The notes under the pieces are model-generated. The model saw nothing but the letters and a program-made list of their open reading frames with translations, was not told where the DNA came from and did no database searches. The translations under genes were made by a program, and so were the position numbers. A stretch of DNA of 64,000 nt from Actinomadura fibrosa (GTDB taxonomy: Bacteria > Actinomycetota > Actinomycetes > Streptosporangiales > Streptosporangiaceae): the NCBI RefSeq assembly GCF_900659615.1, contig NZ_CAACUY010000012.1, positions 1-64,000 on the forward strand. The letters run 5' to 3'. Position 1 is the stretch's first letter; each line of letters begins with the position of its first letter. Below are positions 1 through 10,650 of the stretch, piece after piece.

Positions 1-714
1 GCCCCGGCGGTCGCCGCCGCGGCGCTCACGGTTGCCGCCGCCGCCCGCGGCGCGCTGCTGCGCGGCCTGCTGCTCGCGCTCGGCGCGGGTCTGCGCGGCC
101 TCGCCCTTGTAGATCCACACCTTGACGCCGATGCGGCCGAACGTCGTCCGGGCCTCGTAGAAGCCGTAGTCGATGTCGGCGCGGAGCGTGTGCAGCGGGA
201 CCTGGCCCTCGCGGTAGAACTCCGACCGCGACATCTCGGCGCCGCCGAGACGGCCGCCGCACTGCACCTTGATGCCCTTGGCGCCCGACTTCATCGCGGA
301 CTGGATCGCCTTGCGCATGGCCCGGCGGAACGCGACGCGGCTCGACAGCTGCTCGGCCACGCCCTGCGCGACGAGCTGCGCGTCGATCTCGGGGTTCTTG
401 ACCTCGAGGATGTTCAGCCGCACCTGCTTGCCGGTCAGCTTCTCCAGGTCGCCCCGGAGGCGCTCGGCCTCCGCGCCGCGGCGGCCGATGACGATGCCCG
501 GCCGGGCGGTGTGGATGTTGACCTCGACGCGGTCACGGGTCCGCTCGATCTCCACCTTGGAGATGCCCGCCCGGTCCATGCCCTTCTGCAGCATGCGCCG
601 GATCTGGACGTCTTCCTTGACGTAGTCCTTGTAGAGCTTGTCGGCGAACCACACGCTCTTGTGGTCGGTGGTGATGCCGAGCCGGAACCCGTGCGGGTTG
701 ATCTTCTGACCCAC
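1..714 (-). CDS. rpsC: 30S ribosomal protein S3, 3' end outside the window
   Basis: RpsC lines the mRNA entry channel of the 30S subunit. The reading frame starts at a GTG ([13 protein letters not shown], the standard actinobacterial S3 start) and runs 238 codons without a stop to base 1, so the C-terminus lies beyond the window. The KH-type motif ([14 protein letters not shown], about residues 75-90) and the S3 C-terminal domain ([20 protein letters not shown]) are present. The visible end is a Gly/Arg-rich basic tail, usual in actinomycetes. The GTG shares one base with the rplV TAG stop, so translational coupling in the S10 operon is likely. Identity is secure. Confidence 0.97.
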   Translation of the reverse strand, partial: MGQKINPHGFRLGITTDHKSVWFADKLYKDYVKEDVQIRRMLQKGMDRAGISKVEIERTRDRVEVNIHTARPGIVIGRRGAEAERLRGDLEKLTGKQVRLNILEVKNPEIDAQLVAQGVAEQLSSRVAFRRAMRKAIQSAMKSGAKGIKVQCGGRLGGAEMSRSEFYREGQVPLHTLRADIDYGFYEARTTFGRIGVKVWIYKGEAAQTRAEREQQAAQQRAAGGGGNRERRGGDRRG

Positions 715-1091
715 TACCGGGCCCTCCTCGTCTTCTTACCGCCAGTCGCCGAAGCCTCATCGCGCGACTCCACGACCACGGTGATGTGGCTCGTGCGCTT
801 GTTGATGCGGTAAGCCCGGCCCTGGGCGCGGGGACGGAAACGCTTCAGCGTCGGCCCCTCGTCCACCCACGCACGGCTTACGACGAGCGTGTCCGAGTCG
901 AGCTTGAAATTGTGCTCGGCGTTGGCGATGGCACTCGCCAGCACCTTGCCCACCGGCTCACTAGCAGCCTGGGGGGCGAACCGCAGCACCGCCTGAGCCT
1001 CCGCGGCGGGCAGGCCGCGGATGAGGTCCACCACGCGGCGGGCCTTCCTGGGCGTGACGCGGATGAACCGCGCCTGGGCCCTGGCTTCCAT
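714..1091 (-). CDS. rplV: 50S ribosomal protein L22
   Basis: L22 binds several 23S rRNA domains and lines the peptide exit tunnel. The 125-residue protein begins [20 protein letters not shown], the conserved L22 start, and contains the family signature around [21 protein letters not shown] chose the ATG at 1091, preceded by GAGAGAGGGAA, over an upstream in-frame codon inside the rpsS region that would add an unconserved N-terminus. The C-terminal tail is Lys/Arg-rich. It lies between rpsS and rpsC and overlaps the rpsC start by one base. Normal length; nothing unusual. Confidence 0.97.
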   Translation of the reverse strand: MEARAQARFIRVTPRKARRVVDLIRGLPAAEAQAVLRFAPQAASEPVGKVLASAIANAEHNFKLDSDTLVVSRAWVDEGPTLKRFRPRAQGRAYRINKRTSHITVVVESRDEASATGGKKTRRAR

Positions 1092-1122
1092 CGCTGTTCC
1101 CTCTCTCCTACGTGCGGACTGC

Positions 1123-1404
1123 TCAGCCGCGACGGCTGCGGCGGTCTTCCTTGACATGGCTGCGGAACGTGCGCGTCGGCGCGAACTCGCCGAGCTTGTG
1201 CCCCACCATGGCGTCGGTGATGAACACCGGGACGTGCTTGCGGCCGTCGTGCACGGCGATCGTGTGACCGATCATGTCCGGCACGATCATGGAGCGCCGC
1301 GACCACGTCTTGATGACGTTCTTGGTGCCCTTCTCGTTCTGGGCGTCCACCTTCTTGATGAGGTGGTCGTCCACGAAGGGGCCCTTCTTAAGGCTACGTG
1401 GCAT
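1123..1404 (-). CDS. rpsS: 30S ribosomal protein S19
   Basis: S19 sits in the 30S head near the A site and contacts S13 and the inter-subunit bridge. The protein is 93 residues, the usual length, starting [15 protein letters not shown] and ending with a basic tail. The motif [24 protein letters not shown] segment (here [15 protein letters not shown]) identifies the family. It is followed by rplV after 31 bases and preceded by rplB by 12 bases, consistent with one S10-operon transcript. No anomaly. Confidence 0.97.
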   Translation of the reverse strand: MPRSLKKGPFVDDHLIKKVDAQNEKGTKNVIKTWSRRSMIVPDMIGHTIAVHDGRKHVPVFITDAMVGHKLGEFAPTRTFRSHVKEDRRSRRG

Positions 1405-1416
1405 GACGAGCGACTC

Positions 1417-2250
1417 CTACCGCTTCTTCTTGCTGCGACGACGGACGATCAGCCGGTCGCTCGACTTGTTCGCCTGGCGAGTGCGGCCTTCCTTCTTACC
1501 GTTCGGGTTCACCGGGTGCCGGCCACCGGAGGTCTTGCCCTCACCACCACCGTGCGGGTGGTCGATCGGGTTCATGGCCACGCCGCGGACGGTCGGGCGC
1601 TTGCCCTTCCACCGCATGCGGCCGGCCTTGCCCCAGTTGATGTTCGACTGCTCGGCGTTCCCGACCTCGCCGACCGTCGCGCGGCAGCGCACGTCCACCA
1701 TGCGCATCTCGCCCGAGGGCATGCGCAGCGTGGCGTACTTGCCCTCCTTGGCCAGCAGCTGGACGCCCGCGCCCGCACTGCGGGCGATCTTGGCGCCGCC
1801 GCCGGGCTTCAGCTCGATGGCGTGCACGACGGTACCCGTCGGGATGTTGCGCAGCGGCAGGCAGTTGCCCGGCTTGATGTCGGCGCCCGGCCCGTTCTCC
1901 ACCCGGTCGCCCTGGCGCAGGCCGCGCGGGGCGAGGATGTAGCGCTTCTCGCCGTCCACGTAGTGGAGCAGAGCGATCCGCGCGGTGCGGTTCGGGTCGT
2001 ACTCGATGTGCGCGACCTTGGCGGGGACGCCGTCCTTGTCGTGCCGGCGGAAGTCGATCAGGCGGTACGCGCGCTTGTGCCCGCCGCCCTGGTGCCGGGT
2101 CGTGATGCGGCCGTGGTTGTTGCGGCCGCCCTTCTTGGGGAGCGGACGCAGCAGCGACTTCTCCGGCTCGCGGCGCGTGACCTCGACGAAGTCGGCCACG
2201 CTGGAGCCGCGACGACCCGGAGTCGTCGGCTTGTAATTACGGATGCCCAT
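1417..2250 (-). CDS. rplB: 50S ribosomal protein L2
   Basis: L2 is a primary 23S rRNA-binding protein needed for subunit association and the peptidyl-transferase centre. The 277-residue frame begins [15 protein letters not shown] and has the diagnostic C-terminal [21 protein letters not shown] region with the functionally important His (about residue 229) next to the catalytic centre. Length is standard for actinobacteria. It lies 45 bases after rplW and 12 bases before rpsS, inside the S10 operon. Confidence is high because several invariant blocks are intact. Confidence 0.98.
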   Translation of the reverse strand: MGIRNYKPTTPGRRGSSVADFVEVTRREPEKSLLRPLPKKGGRNNHGRITTRHQGGGHKRAYRLIDFRRHDKDGVPAKVAHIEYDPNRTARIALLHYVDGEKRYILAPRGLRQGDRVENGPGADIKPGNCLPLRNIPTGTVVHAIELKPGGGAKIARSAGAGVQLLAKEGKYATLRMPSGEMRMVDVRCRATVGEVGNAEQSNINWGKAGRMRWKGKRPTVRGVAMNPIDHPHGGGEGKTSGGRHPVNPNGKKEGRTRQANKSSDRLIVRRRSKKKR

Positions 2251-2295
2251 CTTTTTCGTTCATCCCTTGTCTGTATCTCCGGGACGGCCGGCTGG

Positions 2296-2595
2296 TTAGG
2301 CCGGGCCGCCGAAGATGTCGATCCGCTCGCCCTCGGCGAGGCTGACGATGGCGCGCTTGGTGTCCTTGCGCTTGCCGTAGCCGAACCGGGTGCGCTTCCG
2401 CTTGCCCTGCCGGTTGAGCGTGTTCACGCTCGTCACCTTGACGCCGAACACGGCCTCCACGGCCTGCTTGATCTGCGTCTTGTTGGCGTCCGGGCGGACC
2501 ACGAACGTGTACTTGTTCTCGTCCAGGAGCCCGTAGCTCTTCTCCGAGACGACCGGCGCGATGATGACGTCGCGGGGGTCGGCGATCTTGTTCAT
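2296..2595 (-). CDS. rplW: 50S ribosomal protein L23
   Basis: L23 lies at the peptide exit-tunnel rim and is the docking site of trigger factor and SRP. The protein has 99 residues, starting [20 protein letters not shown], where the VSEKS block is the L23 hallmark; [16 protein letters not shown] is the conserved rRNA-binding loop. It starts 11 bases after the rplD stop and is followed by rplB after 45 bases. The ATG at 2595 is supported by AAGGAGGG just upstream. Nothing unusual. Confidence 0.97.
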   Translation of the reverse strand: MNKIADPRDVIIAPVVSEKSYGLLDENKYTFVVRPDANKTQIKQAVEAVFGVKVTSVNTLNRQGKRKRTRFGYGKRKDTKRAIVSLAEGERIDIFGGPA

Positions 2596-2606
2596 GGCGA
2601 CCCTCC

Positions 2607-3209
2607 TTACTTCTTCGCCGCGCGCGAGATGAACTCGTCGTACGCCTTCTGCGTGAAGACGACGTCGTCGTTCACCAGCACGTCGTAGGTGTTGAGCTGG
2701 TCAGAGACGATCACGTGCACGCTCGGCTCGTTGCGCAGGCTCTTCCAGGTCAGCTCGTCCTCGCGGTCCAGGACCAGGAGCACGCGCTTCGCCTCGGTGA
2801 TGCCGCGCAGGTTCGTCAGCGCCGTCTTCGTCTTCGGGGTGTCGCCCTCGATGAGGCTGTCGACCACGTGCACCCGGCCGTAGCGGGCGCGGTCGGACAG
2901 GGCGCCGCGCAGCGCGGCGGCCTTCATCTTCTTGGGCGTCTTCTGCGAGTAGTCCCGCGGCTGCGGGCCGTGCACGGTGCCACCGCCGGCGAACTGGGGC
3001 GCGCGGGTCGAGCCCTGGCGGGCGCGGCCGGTACCCTTCTGCCGGTACGGCTTCTTGCCGCCGCCGGAGACGTCGCCCCGGGTCTTGGTGGCGTGCGTGC
3101 CCTGGCGCGCCGCGGCCAGCTGCGCCACCACGACCTGGTGGATCAGCGGCACGCTGGTCTTCGCGTCGAAGACCTCGGCGGGCAGGTCGATGTCGAGCTT
3201 GGCAGTCAC
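2607..3209 (-). CDS. rplD: 50S ribosomal protein L4
   Basis: L4 contributes an extended loop to the exit tunnel and in some bacteria regulates the S10 operon; such control is not evident here. The 200-residue protein begins with GTG ([20 protein letters not shown]). The motif [16 protein letters not shown] is the L4 loop signature. The GTG overlaps the rplC TGA as GTGA, a four-base overlap typical of coupled translation. The open frame extends upstream into rplC sequence, but that part is out of frame with the real rplC and is not protein-like. Confidence 0.96.
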   Translation of the reverse strand: MTAKLDIDLPAEVFDAKTSVPLIHQVVVAQLAAARQGTHATKTRGDVSGGGKKPYRQKGTGRARQGSTRAPQFAGGGTVHGPQPRDYSQKTPKKMKAAALRGALSDRARYGRVHVVDSLIEGDTPKTKTALTNLRGITEAKRVLLVLDREDELTWKSLRNEPSVHVIVSDQLNTYDVLVNDDVVFTQKAYDEFISRAAKK

Positions 3210-3856
3210 TTGCCCGTCCCCTTCACTGCGTCGCGGACCAGGACCACGCCGCCGTTGGGACCGGGAACCGCGCCCTTGATGAGCAGCAGGTTCTTGTCGG
3301 CGTCCACGGCGTGGACGGTCAGGTTCTGCACGGTGGTACGGGCGTTGCCGTGCCGTCCCGCCATGCGGAGGCCCTTGAAGACGCGACCCGGGGTCGCGCA
3401 GCCGCCGATCGAGCCCGGCGAGCGGTGCTTGCGCTGGGTGCCGTGCGAGGCGCCGAGGCCCTTGAAGCCGTGGCGCTTCATGACACCGGCGGTGCCCTTG
3501 CCCTTGCTCGTGCCGGTCACGTCGATCTTCTGGCCGGCCTCGAAGACGCTGGCGGTGATCTCCTGGCCGAGTTCGAACTCGGTGGTGTCGTCGGAGCGCA
3601 GTTCGACGAGGTAGCGGCGCGGCGTGACGCCGGCCTTCTCGAAGTGGCCCGTGCGCGGCTTGTTCACCTTGCGCGGGTCGATCTGCCCGTACCCGAGCTG
3701 GACGGCGGTGTAGCCGTCCTTCTCCTGGGTGCGGAGCTGCGTGACGACACACGGCCCGGCCTGGACGACGGTCACCGGAACGATCCGGCCCTCATCGTCG
3801 AAGACCTGGGTCATGCCGAGCTTCTCGCCCAGGACGCCCTTCCTCTGCGTACTCAT
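3206..3856 (-). CDS. rplC: 50S ribosomal protein L3
   Basis: L3 nucleates 50S assembly and reaches the peptidyl-transferase centre. The frame encodes 216 residues with the start [19 protein letters not shown] and the family signature [24 protein letters not shown] split over residues of about 130-155. The central loop ([20 protein letters not shown]), which reaches the catalytic centre, is intact. The gene overlaps rplD by four bases and follows rpsJ by 15 bases. Normal length and composition. Confidence 0.97.
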   Translation of the reverse strand: MSTQRKGVLGEKLGMTQVFDDEGRIVPVTVVQAGPCVVTQLRTQEKDGYTAVQLGYGQIDPRKVNKPRTGHFEKAGVTPRRYLVELRSDDTTEFELGQEITASVFEAGQKIDVTGTSKGKGTAGVMKRHGFKGLGASHGTQRKHRSPGSIGGCATPGRVFKGLRMAGRHGNARTTVQNLTVHAVDADKNLLLIKGAVPGPNGGVVLVRDAVKGTGK

Positions 3857-3871
3857 CTCTCGGTGCGTCCC

Positions 3872-4180
3872 TTAGAGCTTGATCTCGATGTCAACGCCGG
3901 CCGGAAGGTCGAGCCGCATCAGCGAGTCGACCGTCTTGGGCGTCGGGTCGATGATGTCGATCAACCGCTTGTGCGTGCGCATCTCGAAGTGCTCGCGGCT
4001 GTCCTTGTACTTGTGCGGCGAGCGGATGACGCAGTACACGTTCTTCTCGGTCGGCAGCGGCACCGGGCCCGCGACCTTGGCGCCCGTCCGCGTCACCGTC
4101 TCAACGATCTTCTTCGCGGAGGTGTCGATGACCTCGTGGTCGTAGGCCTTGAGCCGGATGCGGATCTTCTGTCCCGCCAT
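3872..4180 (-). CDS. rpsJ: 30S ribosomal protein S10 (NusE)
   Basis: S10 is a 30S head protein and, as NusE, binds NusG and NusB during coupled transcription-translation. The 102-residue protein begins [19 protein letters not shown] and ends [28 protein letters not shown] is the conserved block. The ATG at 4180 was chosen because the open frame further upstream merely runs antisense/out of frame into tuf. It is the first gene of the S10 operon here; a strong hairpin (4233-4280) separates it from tuf. Confidence 0.97.
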   Translation of the reverse strand: MAGQKIRIRLKAYDHEVIDTSAKKIVETVTRTGAKVAGPVPLPTEKNVYCVIRSPHKYKDSREHFEMRTHKRLIDIIDPTPKTVDSLMRLDLPAGVDIEIKL

Positions 4181-4232
4181 GGTGGCCTCGGTGTCCTTTG
4201 CTGTAGTGCCGCTGTTTACTTCACTGGTCGTG

Positions 4233-4280
4233 ACGCGGCGGCCCGGCTGCCTGCTGGTGCCAGCGGCCGGGCCGCCGCGT
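4233..4280 (-). terminator. terminator hairpin between tuf and rpsJ
   Basis: A 15-bp perfect stem (ACGCGGCGGCCCGGC / GCCGGGCCGCCGCGT) encloses an 18-base loop. It begins 10 bases after the tuf stop codon, in the 110-bp gap before rpsJ, on the strand transcribed through tuf. There is no T-run, which is normal for actinomycete terminators. It probably ends the rpsL-tuf transcript or lowers read-through into the S10 operon. Confidence 0.75.
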
Positions 4281-4290
4281 GACGAGGGTC

Positions 4291-5484
4291 CTACTTGATG
4301 ATCTTGGTGACGCGACCGGCGCCCACGGTCCGGCCACCCTCGCGGATGGCGAACTTCAGGCCCTCCTCCATGGCGACGGGCTGGATCAGCTCGACGCGCA
4401 TCTCGGTGTTGTCGCCCGGCATGACCATCTCGGTGCCCTCGGGGAGGTTCACCACGCCGGTGACGTCCGTGGTCCGGAAGTAGAACTGCGGACGGTAGTT
4501 GTTGAAGAACGGCGTGTGGCGGCCGCCCTCGTCCTTGGACAGGATGTAGACCTGAGCCTCGAACTCGGTGTGCGGGGTGTTGGTGCCCGGCTTGATGACA
4601 CACTGCCCGCGCTCGACGTCCTCGCGCTTGATGCCGCGCAGGAGCAGGCCGACGTTGTCGCCCGCCTGGCCCTGGTCGAGCAGCTTGCGGAACATCTCGA
4701 CACCGGTGACGGTGGTCGAGGTCGACTCCGGCTTGATGCCGATGATGTCGACGGTCTCGTTCACGTTGACGACACCGCGCTCGATGCGGCCGGTGACGAC
4801 GGTGCCGCGACCGGTGATCGAGAAGACGTCCTCGATCGGCATCAGGAACGGCTTCTCGGTGTCGCGCACCGGCTCCGGCACGTTCTCGTCGACGGCCTTC
4901 ATGAGCTCGAGAATGGACTCGCCCCACTTCTCGTCGCCCTGGAGGGCCTGGTACGCGGAGACGCGCACGACCGGGACGTCGTCGCCCGGGAACTCGTACT
5001 CCGACAGCAGCTCGCGGACCTCGAGCTCGACGAGCTCCAGGATCTCCTCGTCGTCCACCATGTCGCACTTGTTCAGCGCGACGACGATGTAGGGGACGCC
5101 GACCTGGCGGGCCAGGAGCACGTGCTCCTTGGTCTGCGGCATCGGGCCGTCGGTGGCGGCCACGACCAGGATCGCCCCGTCCATCTGGGCCGCACCGGTG
5201 ATCATGTTCTTGATGTAGTCGGCGTGACCCGGGCAGTCGACGTGAGCGTAGTGACGCGACTCGGTCTGGTACTCGACGTGCGCGATGGAGATCGTGATAC
5301 CGCGCTCGCGCTCCTCCGGCGCCTTGTCGATGTCCTCGAACGGCGTGAAGGGGTTGATGTCCGGGTGCGCGTCGTGCAGCACCTTGGTGATCGCCGCGGT
5401 AAGGGTGGTCTTACCGTGGTCGATGTGCCCAATGGTGCCGATGTTCACGTGCGGCTTGGTCCGCTCGAACTTGGCCTTCGCCAC
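4291..5484 (-). CDS. tuf: Elongation factor Tu
   Basis: EF-Tu delivers aminoacyl-tRNA to the ribosome. The 397-residue protein starts at GTG ([20 protein letters not shown]) with AAGGAG seven bases upstream. GTPase motifs are complete: P-loop GHIDHGKT (about residues 19-26), switch [14 protein letters not shown] for guanine recognition, and the SAYQAL block of the G5 region. Domains II and III ([36 protein letters not shown]) are intact. It follows fusA after 82 bases, the canonical str-operon order. No elfamycin-type change was obvious by eye. Confidence 0.98.
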   Translation of the reverse strand: MAKAKFERTKPHVNIGTIGHIDHGKTTLTAAITKVLHDAHPDINPFTPFEDIDKAPEERERGITISIAHVEYQTESRHYAHVDCPGHADYIKNMITGAAQMDGAILVVAATDGPMPQTKEHVLLARQVGVPYIVVALNKCDMVDDEEILELVELEVRELLSEYEFPGDDVPVVRVSAYQALQGDEKWGESILELMKAVDENVPEPVRDTEKPFLMPIEDVFSITGRGTVVTGRIERGVVNVNETVDIIGIKPESTSTTVTGVEMFRKLLDQGQAGDNVGLLLRGIKREDVERGQCVIKPGTNTPHTEFEAQVYILSKDEGGRHTPFFNNYRPQFYFRTTDVTGVVNLPEGTEMVMPGDNTEMRVELIQPVAMEEGLKFAIREGGRTVGAGRVTKIIK

Positions 5485-5566
5485 TGGTTGCTCCTTGTTG
5501 CGATCCTCGGCCGTCTAGACGACCGCTTCGATGTACGTCTGGTGTGATCTGTGGGCAGGCCGGGTG

Positions 5567-7678
5567 CTACTCGCCCCGCGCCTTGGCGATGATCTCCTGC
5601 GCGACGTTCCCGGGAACCTCGGCGTAGGAGTCGAACTGCATGGTGAAGACAGCCCGGCCCTGGGTCTTGCTGCGCAGATCACCCACGTAGCCGAACATCT
5701 CGGACAGGGGCACGGTGGACTTGATGACCCGCATCCCGTTCCGCTCGTCCATGGACTGGACCTGGCCGCGGCGGCTGTTGAGGTCGCCGATCACGTCGCC
5801 CATGTTCTCCTCGGGCGTGGTGACCTCGACCGCCATCATCGGCTCCAGCAGCGTGGGGGACGCCTTGCGGGCGGCCTCCTTGAACGCCATGGAACCGGCG
5901 ACCTTGAACGCCATCTCCGACGAGTCGACCTCGTGGTAGGCGCCGTCCTGCAGAGTGACCTTGACGCCCACCATCGGGTAGCCGGCGAGGACTCCGAACT
6001 CGGCGGCCTCCTGGCAGCCCGCGTCCACCGACGGGATGTACTCCCGCGGGATGCGGCCACCGGTGACCTTGTTCTCGAACTCGTACCCGTCGGACCCGCC
6101 GCCGAGCGGCTCCAGGTCGATGATCACGCGGCCGAACTGGCCGGAGCCACCCGTCTGCTTCTTGTGGGTGTACTCGACCTTCTCGACCTTGCGGGTGATC
6201 GTCTCGCGGTAGGCGACCTGCGGCCGGCCCACGTTCGCGTCGACCTTGAACTCGCGCTTCATCCGGTCGACGAGGATCTCCAGGTGGAGCTCGCCCATGC
6301 CGGAGATGACCGTCTGGCCGGTCTCCTCGTCCGTGCGGACCTGGAAGGACGGGTCCTCCTCGGCCAGCCGCTGGATCGCGGTGCCCAGCTTCTGCTGGTC
6401 GGCCTTGGTCTTCGGCTCGATCGCCACGTGGATGACCGGCGCCGGGAAGTTCATCGACTCCAGGACGATGGGGTCCTTGTCGTCGCAGAGCGTCTCACCG
6501 GTGGTGGTCTGCTTGAGGCCCATCACCGCGACGATGTCGCCCGCGCCCGCGCGCTCGATCTCGGTGCGCTTGTTGGCGTGCATCCGGTAGATCTTGCCGA
6601 TGCGCTCCTTGCGCTCCTTGACGGAGTTCATGACGTTCGCACCGGACTCCAGCACGCCCGAGTACACCCGCACGAACGTGAGCTTGCCCAGGTGCGGGTC
6701 GCTCATGATCTTGAACGCGAGGGCCGAGAACGGCTCCTCCTCGCTCGGCTTGCGGGTGAGCACCTTCTCCTCGTCGCGCACGGCGTGGCCCTCGATGGCG
6801 TCCACGTCGAGCGGGGAGGGCAGGTAGCGGACGATCGCGTCCAGCAGCGGCTGCACGCCCTTGTTCTTGAAGGCCGTCCCGCAGGTGACCGGGGTCAGCT
6901 TCGCGGCGACCGTCGCGCGGCGGATGCCGGCGTAGAGCTGCTCCACGGTGGGCTCGTCGCCCTCCAGGTACAGCTCCATGATCTCGTCGTCGTTCTCCGC
7001 GAGGGTCTCGACGAGCTTGTCGTGCCACTCGCGCGCCGACTCGACGTGCGTCTCGGGGATGTCGACGGTGTCGTACATCTCGCCGAGCTTGGCCTCCTCG
7101 TTCCAGAGGAGCGCCTTCATCGTCACGAGGTCGACGACGCCCTTGAAGTCCGCCTCGGCGCCGATCGGCAGCTGGAGCACGAGCGGGACCGCGTTGAGGC
7201 GGTTCTCGATCATGTCGACGCAGCGGTGGAACTCGGCGCCGACCCGGTCGAGCTTGTTGACGAAGCACATGCGGGGCACGCCGTAGCGGTCGGCCTGGCG
7301 CCACACGGTCTCGGACTGGGGCTCGACGCCGGCGACACCGTCGAACACCGCGACGGCACCGTCGAGCACCCGCAGGTTGCGCTCCACCTCGACGGTGAAG
7401 TCGACGTGACCCGGGGTGTCGATGATGTTGATCGTGTGCTTGACGTCGTCGACGGGCCACTCGCAGGTGGTGGCCGCGGAGGTGATGGTGATCCCCCGCT
7501 CCTGCTCCTGCTCCATCCAGTCCATCGTGGCGGCGCCGTCGTGGACCTCGCCGATCTTGTAGCTGATGCCCGTGTAGTACAGGATCCGCTCGGTCGTCGT
7601 GGTCTTGCCCGCGTCGATATGGGCCATGATCCCGATGTTGCGGACCTTGGCCAGGTCTACACCGGTTTTGGTAGCCAC
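5567..7678 (-). CDS. fusA: Elongation factor G
   Basis: EF-G drives GTP-dependent ribosomal translocation and, with RRF, recycling. The 703-residue protein starts with GTG at 7678. It has the P-loop [10 protein letters not shown] near residue 20, the switch [10 protein letters not shown] motif, DTPGHVDFT (switch II) and NKLD, then domains II-V ending with the conserved IV/V segment ([34 protein letters not shown]). It lies between rpsG (40 bases) and tuf (82 bases) in the str operon. Length is typical; this is the main EF-G, not a tetracycline-protection paralogue. Confidence 0.98.
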   Translation of the reverse strand: MATKTGVDLAKVRNIGIMAHIDAGKTTTTERILYYTGISYKIGEVHDGAATMDWMEQEQERGITITSAATTCEWPVDDVKHTINIIDTPGHVDFTVEVERNLRVLDGAVAVFDGVAGVEPQSETVWRQADRYGVPRMCFVNKLDRVGAEFHRCVDMIENRLNAVPLVLQLPIGAEADFKGVVDLVTMKALLWNEEAKLGEMYDTVDIPETHVESAREWHDKLVETLAENDDEIMELYLEGDEPTVEQLYAGIRRATVAAKLTPVTCGTAFKNKGVQPLLDAIVRYLPSPLDVDAIEGHAVRDEEKVLTRKPSEEEPFSALAFKIMSDPHLGKLTFVRVYSGVLESGANVMNSVKERKERIGKIYRMHANKRTEIERAGAGDIVAVMGLKQTTTGETLCDDKDPIVLESMNFPAPVIHVAIEPKTKADQQKLGTAIQRLAEEDPSFQVRTDEETGQTVISGMGELHLEILVDRMKREFKVDANVGRPQVAYRETITRKVEKVEYTHKKQTGGSGQFGRVIIDLEPLGGGSDGYEFENKVTGGRIPREYIPSVDAGCQEAAEFGVLAGYPMVGVKVTLQDGAYHEVDSSEMAFKVAGSMAFKEAARKASPTLLEPMMAVEVTTPEENMGDVIGDLNSRRGQVQSMDERNGMRVIKSTVPLSEMFGYVGDLRSKTQGRAVFTMQFDSYAEVPGNVAQEIIAKARGE

Positions 7679-7718
7679 TGTGTCCTCGCGTCGTCTCGTC
7701 GTTGCGTTTCCGCCGGGA

Positions 7719-8188
7719 TTACCAGCGGTAGTGGGCGAAGGCCTTGTTGGACTCCGCCATCTTGTGCGTGTCCTCGCGCTTCTTGACAGACGCGCCGAGG
7801 CCGTTGCTGGCGTCGAGCAGCTCGTTCATGAGGCGCTCGGTCATGGTCTTCTCGCGACGCTGCCGGGCGTACACCACCAGCCAGCGGAGGGCGAGCGTGG
7901 TGCTGCGCGCGGGCCGCACCTCGACCGGGACCTGGTAGGTCGCGCCACCGACACGGCGGCTGCGGACCTCCAGGGTGGGCTTGACGTTGTCGAGCGCGCG
8001 CTTCAGCGTGACGACCGGGTCGTTGCCGGTCTTCTCGCGAGCGCCCTCCAGAGCGTCGTACACGATGCTCTGCGCGATCGAACGCTTGCCGTCCAGGAGA
8101 ATCTTGTTGATGAGCGCGGTGACCAGCGGCGAGTTGTACACCGGGTCAGCGATCAGCTGGCGCTTGCCAGCGGGGCCCTTGCGCGGCA

Positions 8189-8189
<1 letters not shown>
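7719..8189 (-). CDS. rpsG: 30S ribosomal protein S7
   Basis: S7 starts assembly of the 30S head and contacts the E-site tRNA. The 156-residue protein starts [20 protein letters not shown], the actinobacterial S7 start, with the signature [19 protein letters not shown] around residue 85 and the C-terminal AHYRW. Its ATG overlaps the TGA of rpsL as TGATG, indicating translational coupling. Normal length. Confidence 0.98.
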
Positions 8190-8563
<374 letters not shown>

Positions 8564-8839
8564 CGCGTCTCCGTCTTCCTCGTACCGAGCCGGTAAGTCT
8601 TATTGCTGCAATCACCACCTCAGGCGAGGCTGTGACCTGCCGGTTTCCCGACCTCTCCGACCCACGCGGTCGGGCGTGTCGTGACCTCACGGAGCATCGC
8701 GCCGTTCGGAACCGCCACACAGACCGCCCGGCCCCTACAGGGCCAGATCAAGCCGGGGAGTAGATGCGGCGCCGGCCTGTCCCTGCGGACCTCACCGCGC
8801 GCACGCATAGCGGCCCGCACAGAGCGGGCACAAGTGAAG

Positions 8840-8868
8840 AGGTTACCGACCCCTACGCCAAAGTGCAA
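8840..8868 (-). promoter_or_regulatory. Putative vegetative promoter of rpsL-rpsG-fusA-tuf
   Basis: Reading the minus strand, TTGCAC (8868-8863), a 17-bp spacer and TAACCT (8845-8840) give a good match to an actinomycete HrdB/SigA promoter. Transcription would start near 8833 and give a 5' leader of about 270 nt before the rpsL GTG. The leader contains a GCCCGC/GCGGGC hairpin at about 8812-8829. It is the only convincing promoter-like pair seen in this gap. Confidence 0.6.
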
Positions 8869-8869
8869 A

Positions 8870-9160
8870 GCGAGCAGCGCACTACCGTGCGAGGCCCCTC
8901 CGGCGCAAGCCCGCGAGGCCCTCGGGAACCACTTTCCCTGTAGCACACAACACCGAAACCCCGCGCCTTGTTCCCACCGCACCGGATAGAACCCGGCCCA
9001 ACATCCTGCCCCACACCCGCCTCGTCAGGGAAAGCCGTCACCGACTCTTTGCCTCCCACTAACCCCACCCCACACCGCGTCCCCAACCACACCCGCAAAC
9101 CACCATCCCCACCACAGCACGCCGCCGAACCACACGCCCAAAGCCACGTCCGCCGAACCA
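8870..9160. other. A/C-skewed non-coding tract upstream of the rpsL promoter
   Basis: No gene is supported here. From about 8960 the plus strand becomes rich in C and A with very few T or G (for example around 9060-9280); the other strand is correspondingly G/T-rich. Frames stay open on both strands simply because stop codons are rare in such sequence. The tract grades into the repeat array to its right, sharing the element CGCCCGCGAAGCCACGC near 9213. Confidence 0.6.
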
Positions 9161-9495
9161 GGCCCCGGGCGAAGCCCACCACACCACCACCCCAGGCACG
9201 CCGCCCCACGCCCGCGAAGCCACGCACACCGCACGCACCAAGCCACCGCCCCCACACGCCGCAGACCACGCGCGTTAGATAGGACCGGTCGCCGCGCACC
9301 CTGGTGAACCCACGCCATCGAAACGACCCACGTTGGCTCACGCACACTGAAGCACCTCCGCCGTACGTCTAGCCAGGTGCCGCACCACACGCGCCCGACC
9401 ACAGCGCCGGACGGTCCCTGCTACACCACGCGCGAGCGCCCGCCCACCGCAGCAAGCCGCCGCGCGCCGGGAAACTACGCGCGCCAAACGAAGCC

Positions 9496-9690
9496 CGCCG
9501 GAAGACGCTCACCGGGCCACGCTGACTGCACCGCGCACCTGGGGTCGCGCCTATAGAGCCACGCCCACCGAACCACGGCACCGGACGATGCCTGCCGCAC
9601 CACGCGCGAGCGCCCGCCCGCCGCCCACACCGCCGTATGCCTTGGGACGACGCGCGCTGAACGATGCCCGCCGGAGGACGCCCGCCAGGC
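9496..9690 (+). repeat. Long direct repeat copy 1 within the array
   Basis: This segment of about 195 bp is nearly identical to 10458-10650 (offset 962, falling to 960 after a two-base indel). It includes a shared, otherwise unique part (CGCCTATAGAGCCACGCCCA ... CCGCCGTATGCCTTGGGACG). Only a handful of mismatches are visible, far fewer than between ordinary units, so it is a more recent segmental duplication inside the older array. Confidence 0.85.
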
Positions 9691-10457
9691 CGCCCTGGTC
9701 GCACCCACGCGCATGGAATCACGCCCGCGAAGCCACGCGCGGCGGACGATGGCCGCCGGAGGAAGATCGCCGAGCCACGCTGGCTGCGCCGCGGGCGTGA
9801 GATCACCCCCGCGCAGCCACCACACCTGACGATGTCCACCGGACGACGCCCGCCGGGCCACGCCGGCTGCACCCCGCGCGTTGAGCCACCCCCGTAAAGC
9901 CACGCGCAACGAACGAGACCCGCCGGACGACGCCTGCCGCGCCAGGCGCTGGCGCACACCCACCGCAGCACACCGTCGCAAGCCGCGGGACTACGCGCGC
10001 CAGACGATGTCCGCCGGAGGACGCCCGCCAAACCACGCTTGCTGCACTGCGCGCCTGGAAGCACGCCCGTGAAGCTACGCAGGCGGACGATGTCCGCCGT
10101 AGGAAGCGCACCGGGCCACGCTGGCTGAACCTCACGCCTTGGGCCACCCCCGCGAAGCCACGCGCGGCGGATCACGCCCGCGGAGGTACGCGTACCGGGT
10201 TATGGCCGTCGGACGACGCCCGCCCGGCCGCGCTGGCTGCACCGCGTGCGTTGGGTCACGTCCGTGAAGCCCCGCGCGCCGGACAATGCGCGGCGGAGGA
10301 CGTCCGCCAGGTCACGCTGGCTGCACCGCGCGCCTTGGATCACCCAACGTGAAGCCACGCGCGGCGGACGATCTCCGCCGGTCGACGCCCGCCTGGCCGC
10401 GCTGGCTGCATCGCGCGTGGGATCACGCCCGCGGAGCCATCCGCCCCGGACGAGGCC

Positions 10458-10650
10458 CGCCGGAAGACGCTCACCGGGCCACGCTGACTGCACCGCGCGC
10501 CTGGGGTCGCGCCTATAGAGCCACGCCCACCGAACCACAGCACCGGACGATGCCTGCCGCACCACGCGCAAGCGCCCGCCCGCCGCGCATACCGCCGTAT
10601 GCCTTGGGACGACGCGCCAGACGATGCCCGCCGGAGGACGCCCGCCAGGC
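10458..10650 (+). repeat. Long direct repeat copy 2 within the array
   Basis: Partner of 9496-9690. A second higher-order pair lies in the same region: 10157-10218 against 10688-10749 (offset 531), both carrying the extra segment GGATCACGCCCGCGGAGGTA that produces the 110-bp spacing. Together these show that the array grew by duplicating blocks of several units. Confidence 0.85.

Noticed and set aside
9369..10175. 268-codon open frame on the minus strand inside the repeat array
   Set aside because: Repeat indels are not multiples of three and the same peptides occur in all frames; there is no ribosome site or stable frame, so it is treated as non-coding.
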